DNA from: Steroidobacter agaridevorans
GTDB lineage: Bacteria; Pseudomonadota; Gammaproteobacteria; Steroidobacterales; Steroidobacteraceae
Assembly (NCBI RefSeq): GCF_009932555.1
Contig: NZ_BLJO01000009.1
Location: 420,200 to 479,837, forward strand
DNA length: 59,638 nucleotides
Reading direction: 5' to 3'
Each line of letters starts with the position of its first letter. Positions within the stretch are counted from its first letter, which is position 1. The position numbers and the translations under genes were made by a program. The notes under the pieces were generated by a model. That model had not been told where the DNA came from and did no database searches. It was given only the letters and a program-made list of their open reading frames with translations. Below, piece after piece: positions 8,458 through 18,045 of the stretch.

Positions 8458-10350
8458 TCAGTGGGCGGGGCGAGCTGCCTTCTTCGGCACGTACAGATCG
8501 GTCAGGGTGCCTTCGTACGCTTCGGCCGAGAACATCACCGTCTCCGACAGCGTCGGATGCGGATGAATGGTCAGGCCCAGGTCGGCCGCATCCGTGTTCA
8601 TCTCGATCGCGAGCGCAAGCTCGGAGATCAGATCGCCGGCGTTGGGACCGACAATGCCGCCACCGATGACACGATGCGTGGCGGGATCGAACAACACTTT
8701 GGTCATGCCATCGTCACGTCCGAGCGTGAGCGAGCGGGCATTGGCCGACCACGGGAAGCTGCCCTTCTCGAACGCGATGCCCTTGGCCTTCGCTTCGGTC
8801 TCGGTGACGCCGACCCATGCAATTTCCGGATCGGTGTAAGCGACCGACGGAATCACGCGAGCATCGAAGAAACGTTTCTCTCCGTGGGCGACTTCGGCCG
8901 CGAGCTTGCCTTCATGCGACGCCTTGTGAGCGAGCATGGGCTGGCCGACGATATCGCCAATCGCGAAGATGTGCGAAACGTTCGTGCGCATCTGCTTGTC
9001 GACCGGAATGAAGCCGCGCTCGTTGACGACGACGCCGGCCGCTTCCGCGCCGATCTTCTTGCCATTCGGGCTGCGGCCGACGGCGATCAGCACCTTGTCG
9101 TACATCTGCGGCTCGATGGCCTGCTCGCCCTCGAACGTGACCCGAATGCCTTCCTTGAGCGCCTCGATCTTGGTGACCTTGGTCTTCACCATGATTTTTT
9201 CGTAGCGCTTGCCGATGCGCTTCTCGAGCGGACGCACCAGATCGCGATCGCAACCTGGGATGAGCCCGTCGGTGAGCTCGACGACGCTGACCTTCGTGCC
9301 CAGCGCGTCGTACACGCAAGCCATTTCCAGGCCGATGATGCCGCCGCCGACGACCAGCATGCGCTTCGGCAGATCCAGCTCGAGCGCGCCGGTGGAATCG
9401 ATGATGCGCGGATCGTCGGGGACGCCCGGCAAGCGAACGACTTCAGAGCCGGCCGCGATAATGCAGTGCTTGAACGAGATCTTGCGCGCGCCTTCACCCG
9501 GCGCGTTCTCGCCTTTCGACAGCACCGTCGAGAGCGGCGTCATATCGGTGTTCGCAATCTGCATCTCATGCGGAGAGACGAACTTGCCGATGCCACGGAT
9601 CACTTCGACCTTGCGTTGTTTCGCAAGGATGCCGAGACCGCCGGTCAGTTTGCTAACGACCTTCTCTTTCCAACCCTTCAGCTTGACCGCGTCGATCTGA
9701 GGCTTGCCGAAGGTAACGCCGAAGCTCTCCATCTCGTGGGCTTCTTCAATCACCTTCGCAGCGTGCAGCAGTGCCTTCGAAGGAATGCAGCCGACGTTGA
9801 GACACACGCCGCCGAGTTGCGGCCAGCGCTCGACCAGCGCGACTTTCATGCCGAGATCGGCGGCGCGGAACGCAGCCGTGTAACCACCGGGGCCGGCGCC
9901 AAGCACGACCATGTCGAAGTCGTATGTGCCGCCCGATGTGTCCTTGGCCGGAGTGGGAGCGGCCGCAGGCGCATTCGCGGCAGCTGCCTTCGCCCGTTGC
10001 TCGCGGACGATGGTGTCCGTGAACGGAACGTCCTCTTCTTCCTTGGCAGGCGCAGGTGCTGCGGCCTTTGTCTCTTTAGCAGCCGGGGCCGGCGCAGGTG
10101 CGGGTGCGGCGGCGGCGCCGGCGGCTTCGACTTCGAGAATCAGGCTGCCTTTGGAAACGCGGTCGCCCTTCTTCAACGAGATCGACTTGACGACACCCGC
10201 CGCGGACGAGGGCACATCCATCGTCGCCTTCTCGGTCTCGAGCGTGACGAGCGGAGTTTCCAGCGCGATCTCATCGCCCGGCTTGACGAGCACATCGATG
10301 ACTTCGACATCTTTGAAGTCACCGATATCGGGAACGTTAACTTTGGTCAC
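8458..10350 (-). CDS. lpd: Dihydrolipoyl dehydrogenase with N-terminal lipoyl domain (E3 of pyruvate dehydrogenase)
   Basis: 630 residues, longer than a plain E3 of about 475. The extra N-terminus is a lipoyl domain (residues 1-80, lipoyl Lys in [13 protein letters not shown]) joined by an Ala/Pro linker at about 90-145. The flavoenzyme part follows: FAD-binding [17 protein letters not shown], redox disulfide [20 protein letters not shown] site [12 protein letters not shown], and C-terminal interface with the catalytic His in [10 protein letters not shown]. It reoxidises dihydrolipoamide using NAD+. It is last in aceE-aceF-lpd and overlaps aceF by four bases. Lipoylated E3 forms are known in Neisseria and many beta/gammaproteobacteria. 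Confidence 0.97.
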   Translation of the reverse strand: MTKVNVPDIGDFKDVEVIDVLVKPGDEIALETPLVTLETEKATMDVPSSAAGVVKSISLKKGDRVSKGSLILEVEAAGAAAAPAPAPAPAAKETKAAAPAPAKEEEDVPFTDTIVREQRAKAAAANAPAAAPTPAKDTSGGTYDFDMVVLGAGPGGYTAAFRAADLGMKVALVERWPQLGGVCLNVGCIPSKALLHAAKVIEEAHEMESFGVTFGKPQIDAVKLKGWKEKVVSKLTGGLGILAKQRKVEVIRGIGKFVSPHEMQIANTDMTPLSTVLSKGENAPGEGARKISFKHCIIAAGSEVVRLPGVPDDPRIIDSTGALELDLPKRMLVVGGGIIGLEMACVYDALGTKVSVVELTDGLIPGCDRDLVRPLEKRIGKRYEKIMVKTKVTKIEALKEGIRVTFEGEQAIEPQMYDKVLIAVGRSPNGKKIGAEAAGVVVNERGFIPVDKQMRTNVSHIFAIGDIVGQPMLAHKASHEGKLAAEVAHGEKRFFDARVIPSVAYTDPEIAWVGVTETEAKAKGIAFEKGSFPWSANARSLTLGRDDGMTKVLFDPATHRVIGGGIVGPNAGDLISELALAIEMNTDAADLGLTIHPHPTLSETVMFSAEAYEGTLTDLYVPKKAARPAH

Positions 10351-12086
10351 GGCACGGCCTCGATCAGCCCACGGACATCCGCGAGCTTCTCCGCCAGGAA
10401 GGTGGTGAAACGCACGCCGGCAGCACCGTCGATCACGCGGTGATCGTAGGCCAGAGTGAATGGCAGCATCAGGCGCGGCACGAACTGGCCGTCTTTATAA
10501 ACCGGCTTGAAGCTCGACTTCGCGACACCGAGGATCGCCACTTCCGGCGCATTGATGATGGGCGTGAAGCCCACGCCACCGATGCCGCCGAGGCTCGACA
10601 CAGTAAAGGTCGCGCCCTGCATCTCGGTGATTTTCAGCTTGCCATCGCGCGCCTTCGCAGAGAGGTCGGCGAGCTCGCGCGCGATCTCATAAATATCCTT
10701 CTTGTCGGCATCCTTGATCACAGGTACGACGAGACCGCCCGGGGTGTCCGCCGCGAAGCCCAGGTTGATGAACTTCTTGAGAATGAGGTTCTTGCCCGAG
10801 GACTCCAGCGAGCTGTTGACGTTCGGGAACTGCTTCAACGCCAGCACGCAAGCGCGCAGCACGAACGCGAGCGGCGTGAGCTTGATGCCCTGCTTCTCGG
10901 CTTCGCCCTTGAGCTTCTTGCGCGTTTCTTCCAGCTCGGTGATGTCCGCTTCGTCCATCTGCCAGACATGCGGAATGTTCAGCCAGCTCGCCTGCAGATG
11001 CGGACCGGAAATCTTCTGGATGCGGCTGAGCGGCTTGACCTCGATCTCGCCGAACTTGGAGAAATCGACTTCTGGAATCTTCGGCAGCGCGCCGCCGCCA
11101 GCAGCTGCACCGGCGCCTGCGGGCGCGCCTGAAGTGAGCGCCTGTTTGACGAACGCCTTCACGTCCTCGGGCGTGATCCGACCTTTCGGTCCCGTGCCCT
11201 TCATACGACTCAAATCGGCGCCTAGCTCGCGCGCGAACTTGCGAACCGATGGACTCGCGTACGCGCGAGCGAAACCGGCTTCGTCGATCTGCGGCAAACC
11301 TTTCGTCGCGGCCGGAGCCGGCGTTGCAGGAGCTGGCGCAGGTGCCGGCTCCTTCTTCGCTGGAGCCGCAGCGGGTGCGGCGGCCTTTGCGGGTTCAGCA
11401 GGCGCAGCCTTCGGCGCTTCCGGCGCGGCCTTCGCAGCAGGAGCGGCGCCGCCTTCGAGCAAGCCGATCAGTGCGCCCTTGGACACACGATCGCCCTTCT
11501 TCAGCGCGAGCGACTTGACCACACCGGCGGCCGTGGACGGAACATCCATCGTCGCCTTCTCGGTCTCGAGCGTCAGCAGCGGAGTGTCGACTTCGATGCG
11601 ATCGCCGGGCTTGACCAGCACATCGATGACTTCGACATCTTTGAAGTCGCCGAGATCGGGCACACGAACTTCGCCGCCGCCCGCCGAGCCACCGCCCGAC
11701 GCCGGCTTGCTCGGAGCTTCAGCCTTTGCCGGCGCGCCAGCGTTGCGCTCCGATTGTTCCTTGCTGATCGACGGCGTGGAGACGGGCTCTTCGACCGCGC
11801 CGCTCGTCTTCTTCGCGCCCGCCGGAGCAGCCACGGCCGGGGCCGCGCCGCCTTTGGCTTCGATCTGACCGATCAGGCTGCCTTTGGAAACACGATCGCC
11901 CTTCTTCAAGGCGAGCGAGGTGATGACGCCCGCGGCCGTGGACGGCACGTCCATGGTCGCCTTCTCCGTCTCGATCGAGATCAATGGAGTGTCGACGTCG
12001 ATCTGATCGCCGGGCTTGACCAGGACGTCGATGACCTCGACGTCCTTGAAGTCGCCCAGGTCCGGGACTTTGATATCTGTTGCCAT
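10347..12086 (-). CDS. aceF: Pyruvate dehydrogenase complex dihydrolipoamide acetyltransferase (E2)
   Basis: 579 residues. Two lipoyl domains (about 1-75 and 140-215) both contain [16 protein letters not shown]. They are separated by Ala/Pro/Lys-rich linkers. A peripheral-subunit-binding domain lies around 285-325 ([20 protein letters not shown]). The acyltransferase core ends with the catalytic motif YDHRVIDGA. It transfers acetyl groups from lipoate to CoA and forms the scaffold of the complex. It lies between aceE (18-base gap) and lpd (4-base overlap). Confidence 0.97.
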   Translation of the reverse strand: MATDIKVPDLGDFKDVEVIDVLVKPGDQIDVDTPLISIETEKATMDVPSTAAGVITSLALKKGDRVSKGSLIGQIEAKGGAAPAVAAPAGAKKTSGAVEEPVSTPSISKEQSERNAGAPAKAEAPSKPASGGGSAGGGEVRVPDLGDFKDVEVIDVLVKPGDRIEVDTPLLTLETEKATMDVPSTAAGVVKSLALKKGDRVSKGALIGLLEGGAAPAAKAAPEAPKAAPAEPAKAAAPAAAPAKKEPAPAPAPATPAPAATKGLPQIDEAGFARAYASPSVRKFARELGADLSRMKGTGPKGRITPEDVKAFVKQALTSGAPAGAGAAAGGGALPKIPEVDFSKFGEIEVKPLSRIQKISGPHLQASWLNIPHVWQMDEADITELEETRKKLKGEAEKQGIKLTPLAFVLRACVLALKQFPNVNSSLESSGKNLILKKFINLGFAADTPGGLVVPVIKDADKKDIYEIARELADLSAKARDGKLKITEMQGATFTVSSLGGIGGVGFTPIINAPEVAILGVAKSSFKPVYKDGQFVPRLMLPFTLAYDHRVIDGAAGVRFTTFLAEKLADVRGLIEAVP

Positions 12087-12104
12087 GCTTGCTTGACCGG
12101 GACC

Positions 12105-14774
12105 TTACTGCGTGACCGGATTCGGCTTGTCCGGATCGATGTTGAATTTCTTGATCGCCGCCTTGACGGTCGCCATGTCGAGCTTGCCTTCATCCGCGAG
12201 CGCGCGGAGCGAGGCCACCACGATATGCGGCGCGTCCACTTCGAAGTGCCGGCGAAGCTGGGCACGCGAGTCGCTGCGGCCGTAACCGTCGGTGCCGAGC
12301 ACGACGAAACGTCCAGGGACCCACTGACGAATTTGATCGGCCACGATGCGCATGTTGTCCGTCGCCGCGATGAACGGACCAGTGCGATCGCCGAACACCT
12401 GCCGCAGATACGGCACCGCCTGCGGCGCATCCGGATGCAGCATGTTGGTGCGTTCGACGTCGAGCGCCTCGCGACGCGCCTCGGAGAAGCTGGTCGCGCT
12501 GAACACGTCGGCTGGCACGCCGTAATCCTTCTCGAGAATCTCGGCAGCCTTGAGGACTTCGCGCAGGATCGTGCCCGAACCCATCAGGTTCACACGCACC
12601 TTGCCCTTGCCGCCGGCCTGCAGCAGATACATGCCTTTGAGGATGCCCGCCTCCGCGCCCTTCGGCATGGCCGGGTGCGCGTAGTTCTCGTTCATCACCG
12701 AGAGGTAATAGAACACATCTTCCTGGTCGGCAAACATGCGGCGCATGCCATCCTGAATGATGACCGCGAGCTCGTATGCATACGTCGGATCGTAGGCGAC
12801 GCAGTTCGGAATCGTGCTCGCCGCGAGATGACTGTGACCGTCCTGGTGCTGCAAGCCTTCGCCCGCGAGCGTCGTGCGGCCCGAAGTGCCGCCCAACAGG
12901 AAGCCGCGAGCCTGGCTGTCGCCAGCCGCCCAGATGAAGTCGCCAACGCGCTGGAACCCGAACATCGAGTAATAGATGTAGAACGGGATCATGTTCACGT
13001 TGTTGTTGGCATACGCGGTACCGGCCGCGATGAACGAAGCGAGCGCGCCGCCTTCGTTGATGCCCTCTTCGAGAATCTGACCTTTCTTGTCTTCCTTGTA
13101 GAACATCAGCTGATCGGCGTCCTGCGGCGTGTACAGCTGCCCCGCCGAAGAATAGATGCCGACCTGACGGAACATGCCTTCCATACCGAAGGTGCGTGCT
13201 TCATCGGGCACGATCGGCACGACGTTCTTGCCGATGTTCTTGTCCTTCACCAGCATCTGCAGGATGCGCACGAACGCCATCGTGGTGGAGAACTCACGAT
13301 CGCCCGAGGACTGCAGCAGCGAATCGAAGGTCTCCAGCGGAGGAATGGTGAGCGACGGCGCATTCGAGCGACGCTGCGGCAGCGGGCCGCCGAGCCGTTC
13401 GCGACGCTCGCGCAGATACTTCATCTCTTCGCTGTCTTCCGGCAGCCGCTGGAACGGCGACTTGGCGAGTTGCTCATCCGGAATATTGATGTGCACGCGC
13501 TTGCGGAATTCCTTCAGCGCTTCGTCGTCGAGCTTCTTCTGCTGGTGGGTGATGTTCTGGCTCTCGCCCCACTTGCCCATCATGAAGCCCTTGACCGTCT
13601 TGCACAGGATGACGGTGGGCGCGCCCTTGTGATTCACGGCCGCGTTGTAGGCGTTCCAGACTTTCTTGTAGTCGTGGCCGCCGCGGTTCAAGCGCCAGAT
13701 GTCGTCATCCGACATGTTGGCGACCATCTCCTTCAGCTCGGGATATTTGCCGAAGAAGTTCTCGCGCGTGTAAGCGCCGCCCTTGGCCTTGAAGTTCTGA
13801 TATTCGCCGTCGACGCACTCTTCCATCACCCGGCGCAGCAGGCCCTTGGTGTCCTTCGCGAGCAAAGGATCCCAACGCGAGCCCCAGATGACTTTGACGA
13901 CGTTCCAGCCCGCGCCGAGGAAAGCGGCTTCGAGCTCTTGAATGATCTTGCCGTTGCCGCGCACCGGACCGTCGAGGCGCTGCAAGTTGCAGTTGATGAC
14001 GAACACCAGGTTGTCGAGCTTCTCGCGCACCGGCATGGTGATCGCGCCCATCGATTCGGGCTCGTCCATCTCGCCGTCGCCGAGGAACGCCCACACTTTG
14101 CGGTCGGTCTCCGGCACGATGCCGCGATTTTCGAGGTAGCGCTGAAAGCGCGCCTGATAGATCGCCATCATCGGACCGAGGCCCATGGAGACGGTCGGGA
14201 ACTGCCAGAAGTCCGGCATCAACCAGGGATGCGGGTACGAGCTCAGTCCCTTTTCCGGGCTGGCCACTTCCTGACGGAAGTAACGCAGATTCTCTTCGGA
14301 CAGACGCCCTTCGAGATACGCGCGTGCGTAGATGCCCGGCGCGACGTGGCCCTGGATGTACACCATGTCGCCGGGATGCTTCTCGGACGGCGCACGCCAG
14401 AAGTGGTTGAAGCCCACTTCATACATGGTCGCCGACGAGGCATAGCTTGCGATGTGGCCGCCGTATTCGGAGCTCTGGCGATTGGTGTGCACCACCATGG
14501 CCATCGCATTCCAGCGGATGAACGCTTCGATGCGCCGCTCGATGCTGCGATCCCCCGGGTACTCCTGCTCCTGCCCGGGTGAAATTGTATTTACATAGGC
14601 CGTATTGGGCTTGAACGGCAGGTACGCGCCGCTCCGGCGCGTGAAATCGATCAACCTTTCGAGCAGAAAGTGGGCCCGGCCGGCGCCCTGCGCCTTGATC
14701 ACCGAGTCAATCGATTCGAGCCATTCCCGGGTTTCTTCGGGATCGAGATCATCAAACCTGGAGGGTTCGGACAT
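12105..14774 (-). CDS. aceE: Pyruvate dehydrogenase E1 component, homodimeric type
   Basis: 889 residues, the usual length of AceE. The thiamine diphosphate motif is GDGEMDEPESMG...NCNLQRLDGPVRGNG around residue 230-275. Other family stretches are PGDMVYIQGHVAPGIYARA and TSGRTTLAGEGLQHQDGHSH. It decarboxylates pyruvate and acetylates the E2 lipoyl domains. It is the first gene of the complex operon and divergent from the aminopeptidase gene across about 80 bases. A PdhR-type operator was not identified. Confidence 0.97.
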   Translation of the reverse strand: MSEPSRFDDLDPEETREWLESIDSVIKAQGAGRAHFLLERLIDFTRRSGAYLPFKPNTAYVNTISPGQEQEYPGDRSIERRIEAFIRWNAMAMVVHTNRQSSEYGGHIASYASSATMYEVGFNHFWRAPSEKHPGDMVYIQGHVAPGIYARAYLEGRLSEENLRYFRQEVASPEKGLSSYPHPWLMPDFWQFPTVSMGLGPMMAIYQARFQRYLENRGIVPETDRKVWAFLGDGEMDEPESMGAITMPVREKLDNLVFVINCNLQRLDGPVRGNGKIIQELEAAFLGAGWNVVKVIWGSRWDPLLAKDTKGLLRRVMEECVDGEYQNFKAKGGAYTRENFFGKYPELKEMVANMSDDDIWRLNRGGHDYKKVWNAYNAAVNHKGAPTVILCKTVKGFMMGKWGESQNITHQQKKLDDEALKEFRKRVHINIPDEQLAKSPFQRLPEDSEEMKYLRERRERLGGPLPQRRSNAPSLTIPPLETFDSLLQSSGDREFSTTMAFVRILQMLVKDKNIGKNVVPIVPDEARTFGMEGMFRQVGIYSSAGQLYTPQDADQLMFYKEDKKGQILEEGINEGGALASFIAAGTAYANNNVNMIPFYIYYSMFGFQRVGDFIWAAGDSQARGFLLGGTSGRTTLAGEGLQHQDGHSHLAASTIPNCVAYDPTYAYELAVIIQDGMRRMFADQEDVFYYLSVMNENYAHPAMPKGAEAGILKGMYLLQAGGKGKVRVNLMGSGTILREVLKAAEILEKDYGVPADVFSATSFSEARREALDVERTNMLHPDAPQAVPYLRQVFGDRTGPFIAATDNMRIVADQIRQWVPGRFVVLGTDGYGRSDSRAQLRRHFEVDAPHIVVASLRALADEGKLDMATVKAAIKKFNIDPDKPNPVTQ

Positions 14775-14853
14775 GTCGGGTGTGCTGCAAAAGTAGGCCG
14801 CGTATCATCGGAGTTTGAGAATTTTCGGTCAAGGAACCCAGTAAGGACTACTC

Positions 14854-16386
14854 GTGGTGGAATTGCTTCCCGCAGAGCGCGACATCCGTATTTTTCAGCG
14901 TCGTGCGCAGCTGAGCGAAAGCTCAATGCAAAAACACGATGCCTGCATCGTCGTCATCGATAAGGAGCAGGCCGAGCAGCGCTTGACCAAGCTGCCCTAC
15001 GGGGCGGCCTGGCAACGGCTGTATCGCGAAGCCAAGGCACGCGGACCTGTATCTATCCTCAGTGCGCGACTGGCAGCCGATGCATCACCTATGGTGGTGG
15101 CGCTGGCCAAAGCTTCAAGCTTGCCCTTCGAGCGGCTGTCGCTCGCGACCCGCATTTGGAAGGAGTTAGCGCCTGTTTCCGGCGCAAAAGTGCTGCTCGC
15201 GACACAGGGGCTCGACGCCGCTGTGAGCGCAGCGATGCTCGAAGCGCTGACCGCCGCTGCGCTGGCCGCGACCGCGCCGATGCCGGTGATCAAGTCGAAG
15301 ACGCCAAAGGCGCCAGAACCGCCGCAACTCACCCTCAGCGGCGATGGCCCGGAGATCGATGCGGAGCAGTCGATCGCAATCGACCGTGGCAATCACCTGG
15401 CGCGCTGGCTGACCACGTTGCCACCGAACGTCTTGCACACGGCGAGTTATCGAAAAGCGTTGCGTGACCTCGCGAAACGCGAAGGCTGGGCGTTCTCGTT
15501 CCTCGACGAGCGCGCGCTGAAGAAGCTGAATGCCGGCGCATTTCTGGCGGTAACACGCGCAAATGAGCATCGTGACGCGGGCATCGTGCGCCTCCGCTAT
15601 CGCGCCGCCGGCGATTCCACGCGCAAGAAACTGGCCCTGGTCGGCAAAGGTATTTGTTTTGACACGGGGGGTATTAATTTGAAGCCCCACAAGAGCATGT
15701 ATCAGATGCACGAAGACATGCAGGGCAGCGCCGTCGCCGTCGGCACGCTGCTCGCGCTGACCCGTCTCAACGTGCCTTATGACATCGACTGCTGGCTCGC
15801 CATCACCGAAAACCAGATCGGCCCGAACGCCTTTCGCCCGCAAGAAGTCGTGCGCGCAGCGAATGGCACAACGATCCAAGTCGCGCACAGCGACGCCGAA
15901 GGTCGCATGGTGCTCGCGGATACACTCACCATCGCTTCGCGCGAGAAGCCGGATTTGATCATCGACTTCGCGACGCTCACCGGCGCGTGTGTTACGGCGC
16001 TGACGGAGCGCTATTGTGGTGCGTTCACGAACCGGCCCGAGTGGCACGGCGCGATCGAGGCCGCAGGCCGTGAGAGTGGCGAGCGCGTGTGGCCGTTTCC
16101 GATGGATGAGGACTTCGACAGCGATCTCGAATCATCGATCGCCGATGTCCTTCAGTGCACGCCGGATAGCAAAGGCGATCACATCCTCGCCGCTCGGTTC
16201 CTAAGCAAGTTCGTGCCGGCGGAGATTCCGTGGATTCACATCGATCTCGCCGCTGGCAATCGCCCGGGCGGATTGGCGCACGTGCCGACGGATTTCACGG
16301 GCTTCGGCGTGCGATACACGACTCAGCTCTTGCTCGAGCAGGGCCTGCTGACCGGCGGACGGATGAAGCGCGCGCGTCGGGAGTAG
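14854..16386 (+). CDS. Leucyl aminopeptidase family (M17) protein
   Basis: 510 residues from GTG 14854, preceded by TAAGGA with 7 bases of spacing. An in-frame ATG at 14926 has no good ribosome site. The C-terminal catalytic domain shows the M17 metal and active-site motifs: LVGKGICFDTGGINLKP, MHEDMQGSA and SDAEGRMVLADTL, a variant of the usual NTDAEGR. It hydrolyses N-terminal residues from peptides with two metal ions in the cytoplasm. The N-terminal domain is divergent from PepA, so this is a PepB/PepA-like paralogue. The GFA gene follows after 4 bases. Confidence 0.9.
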   Translation: MVELLPAERDIRIFQRRAQLSESSMQKHDACIVVIDKEQAEQRLTKLPYGAAWQRLYREAKARGPVSILSARLAADASPMVVALAKASSLPFERLSLATRIWKELAPVSGAKVLLATQGLDAAVSAAMLEALTAAALAATAPMPVIKSKTPKAPEPPQLTLSGDGPEIDAEQSIAIDRGNHLARWLTTLPPNVLHTASYRKALRDLAKREGWAFSFLDERALKKLNAGAFLAVTRANEHRDAGIVRLRYRAAGDSTRKKLALVGKGICFDTGGINLKPHKSMYQMHEDMQGSAVAVGTLLALTRLNVPYDIDCWLAITENQIGPNAFRPQEVVRAANGTTIQVAHSDAEGRMVLADTLTIASREKPDLIIDFATLTGACVTALTERYCGAFTNRPEWHGAIEAAGRESGERVWPFPMDEDFDSDLESSIADVLQCTPDSKGDHILAARFLSKFVPAEIPWIHIDLAAGNRPGGLAHVPTDFTGFGVRYTTQLLLEQGLLTGGRMKRARRE

Positions 16387-16390
16387 TGCC

Positions 16391-16795
16391 GTGGTGACTC
16401 GGACGGCGTCGTGTTGTTGTGGTCAGCTGAGCATCGAAGTCGACGGCGAACCTCGCGGCGTAGGTGTTTGCCACTGCCTCGCGTGCCAGCAACGCACGGG
16501 AAGTGTGTTCGCTGCCCTCGCCGGCTTCTCGGCGCCGTTCAGAGTTTCAGGCAAGGCGACGGAGTACGTGCGCACTGGCGATCAGGGAGCGCAGTTCCGG
16601 TTTCGGTTTTGTCCGGTGTGTGGATCGACGGTGTTTCACACGGAAGAAGGTGTAGAGGGCGGAGTCAGCGTCGCGGTCGGCGCGTTTGCGGATCCGAGCT
16701 TTCCGGCGCCGCAGGTTTCGGTCTACGACAGTCGGCGGCACTCGTGGGTGGCGTTGCCGGCGGGCGTGGAAGCCTTCGCGAAGGATCCGGACTGA
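16391..16795 (+). CDS. GFA family protein (glutathione-dependent formaldehyde-activating-like)
   Basis: 134 residues from GTG 16391. It has the paired zinc-binding cysteines of the family: CCCGQL near the start, CHCLACQQRTGS, and CPVCGSTVFH. The fold is that of Mss4/GFA zinc proteins. Most members have no proven activity, so the formaldehyde role is only a family name. It is probably co-transcribed with the M17 gene just upstream. Confidence 0.9.
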   Translation: MVTRTASCCCGQLSIEVDGEPRGVGVCHCLACQQRTGSVFAALAGFSAPFRVSGKATEYVRTGDQGAQFRFRFCPVCGSTVFHTEEGVEGGVSVAVGAFADPSFPAPQVSVYDSRRHSWVALPAGVEAFAKDPD

Positions 16796-16830
16796 CCTTC
16801 ACGCCAGGCGTTTCCGCAGAAACGCCACTG

Positions 16831-17169
16831 TCAAATTGCTGCTCGATCCGGCTCGCGCTGACGCTGTAGATCTTCGTACCAGTCGCCCAATGCGTTGATC
16901 AGCGGCACGAGCTTGCGGCCGCCTTCAGTCAACTCGTACTCGACGTGCGCAATCTTTCCAGGCACGACGGTGCGCGTAATCACACCTGCGCCTTCCAGCG
17001 CCCGCAACTCGTGCGTCAATATGCGATGTGAGATTCGTGGGTTGTCACGCCGCAGCTGCGCGAAGCGCTTCTTGCCATCGATCAAGTAATAGACGAGCAG
17101 CGTACGCCAGCGCCCGCTCAACAAGCGCATGGCGTCTTCGATGGGACAACCGGAAACCGTGGTTTTCAT
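16831..17169 (-). CDS. HxlR family transcriptional regulator
   Basis: 112 residues with the winged-helix HxlR layout: CPIEDAMRLLSGRWRTLLVYYL, then FAQLRRDNPRISHRILTHEL and YELTEGGRKLVPL. The N-terminal Cys (residue 8) is the one often used as a redox/electrophile sensor in this family. It is divergent from a glutathione S-transferase gene. The two palindromes between them are likely its operators, which suggests control of the GST gene and autoregulation in response to electrophiles. Confidence 0.93.
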   Translation of the reverse strand: MKTTVSGCPIEDAMRLLSGRWRTLLVYYLIDGKKRFAQLRRDNPRISHRILTHELRALEGAGVITRTVVPGKIAHVEYELTEGGRKLVPLINALGDWYEDLQRQREPDRAAI

Positions 17170-17176
17170 GGCAGTA

Positions 17177-17217
17177 ACAAATTTGTGCCCACTCGTGGAC
17201 TCCAGTCACAAATTTGT
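17177..17217. promoter_or_regulatory. Twin palindromic operator for the HxlR regulator
   Basis: The perfect 10-bp palindrome ACAAATTTGT occurs twice, at 17177-17186 and 17208-17217. The centres are 31 bp apart, about three helical turns, so both face the same side. The pair sits in the divergent hxlR/GST promoter region, 8 bases from the regulator start. Assignment to HxlR is inference from position. Confidence 0.7.
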
Positions 17218-17283
17218 TCGTAATTTACAGCGCGAATGTGCTCAATAACATAGGGCTCCCTTCTACATGTCGGAGTTCATTTC

Positions 17284-17985
17284 ATGGAGCCCGTGTTGCT
17301 ATATGGCGTCCCACAGGGATGCTCGTTCGGATCGATCGTTGCGTTGGAATGGCTCGGTCAGCCGTACCGGCTGTGCCGGATCGACATGTTCCAGGACATG
17401 CAGTCGGATCTGTATGCACGATTCCATCCGGGTCGCAAGACGCCCGTACTGCTGCTCGAAGACGGCACGGCGCTCACCGAAAGCGCCGCAATCCTGCAGA
17501 ACATCGCCACTCGCGGAATCTCGAAAGGCCTCGGGTTCACGCAAGGCACGCGCGAATACGATCGCCTCAATCAGCGCATCGCATTCTTGACCACGACGTA
17601 TTTCGCCGCGTTCGGGCCGCTGTGGCATGCGTACAAGATGGATGAGAATTGTCAGGTGCCCGGCGTTCTGCGTGAGGTGGGCCGGGAGACCGTCGCCAAA
17701 GCGAGCGAACAGCTGGAGTCGATGCTTGGCGAGGGTGAGTGGCTGATGGGCCCGCGGAAGTCTTTGGCGGATGCGTATTTCATCGGCCTCGCTCGTTGGG
17801 GCAAATACCACCGCGTCGTCGCGCCTGGGCAGTATCCGAAGCTCGATCGACTGATCGATCGGCTCGAAGCGGATCCCGCGGTGATCTTTGCTCATGCCAT
17901 CGAGGACGAAGTGCCCGCCGCAAGCAGCGGTGGCTTTTTAGGTCACATTTCGATCGACGATTTGCGCCCGCGTCTGGCCGCTTGA
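17284..17985 (+). CDS. Glutathione S-transferase family protein
   Basis: 233 residues. The N-terminal thioredoxin-like domain reads LLYGVPQGCSFGSIVALEWLG...KTPVLLLEDGTALTESAAIL, where ESAAI is the glutathione gamma-Glu contact. A helical C-terminal domain contains GEWLMGPRKSLADAYFIGLARW. It conjugates glutathione to electrophiles or reduces peroxides in the cytosol; the substrate is not known. It is divergent from the HxlR regulator and likely under its control. Confidence 0.9.
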   Translation: MEPVLLYGVPQGCSFGSIVALEWLGQPYRLCRIDMFQDMQSDLYARFHPGRKTPVLLLEDGTALTESAAILQNIATRGISKGLGFTQGTREYDRLNQRIAFLTTTYFAAFGPLWHAYKMDENCQVPGVLREVGRETVAKASEQLESMLGEGEWLMGPRKSLADAYFIGLARWGKYHRVVAPGQYPKLDRLIDRLEADPAVIFAHAIEDEVPAASSGGFLGHISIDDLRPRLAA

Positions 17986-18000
17986 CCGCTACCGCAGACT

Positions 18001-18028
18001 TCGCGCCCGGAAAAGAGTCCGGGCGCGA
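18001..18028. terminator. Bidirectional stem-loop between GST and M48 genes
   Basis: Perfect 11-bp stem TCGCGCCCGGA / TCCGGGCGCGA with a 6-base loop between two convergent genes. There is no strong U-tract on either side. Confidence 0.6.
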
Positions 18029-18045
18029 GCACGGGCCTAAGCAGC

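Noticed and set aside
11754-14582. Very long open frame on the plus strand (942 codons) opposite aceE
   Set aside because: It is an antisense shadow produced by GC-rich codon bias. aceE on the minus strand has full family similarity. The same applies to long frames opposite lpd (8392-10443) and ileS (36786-38534).
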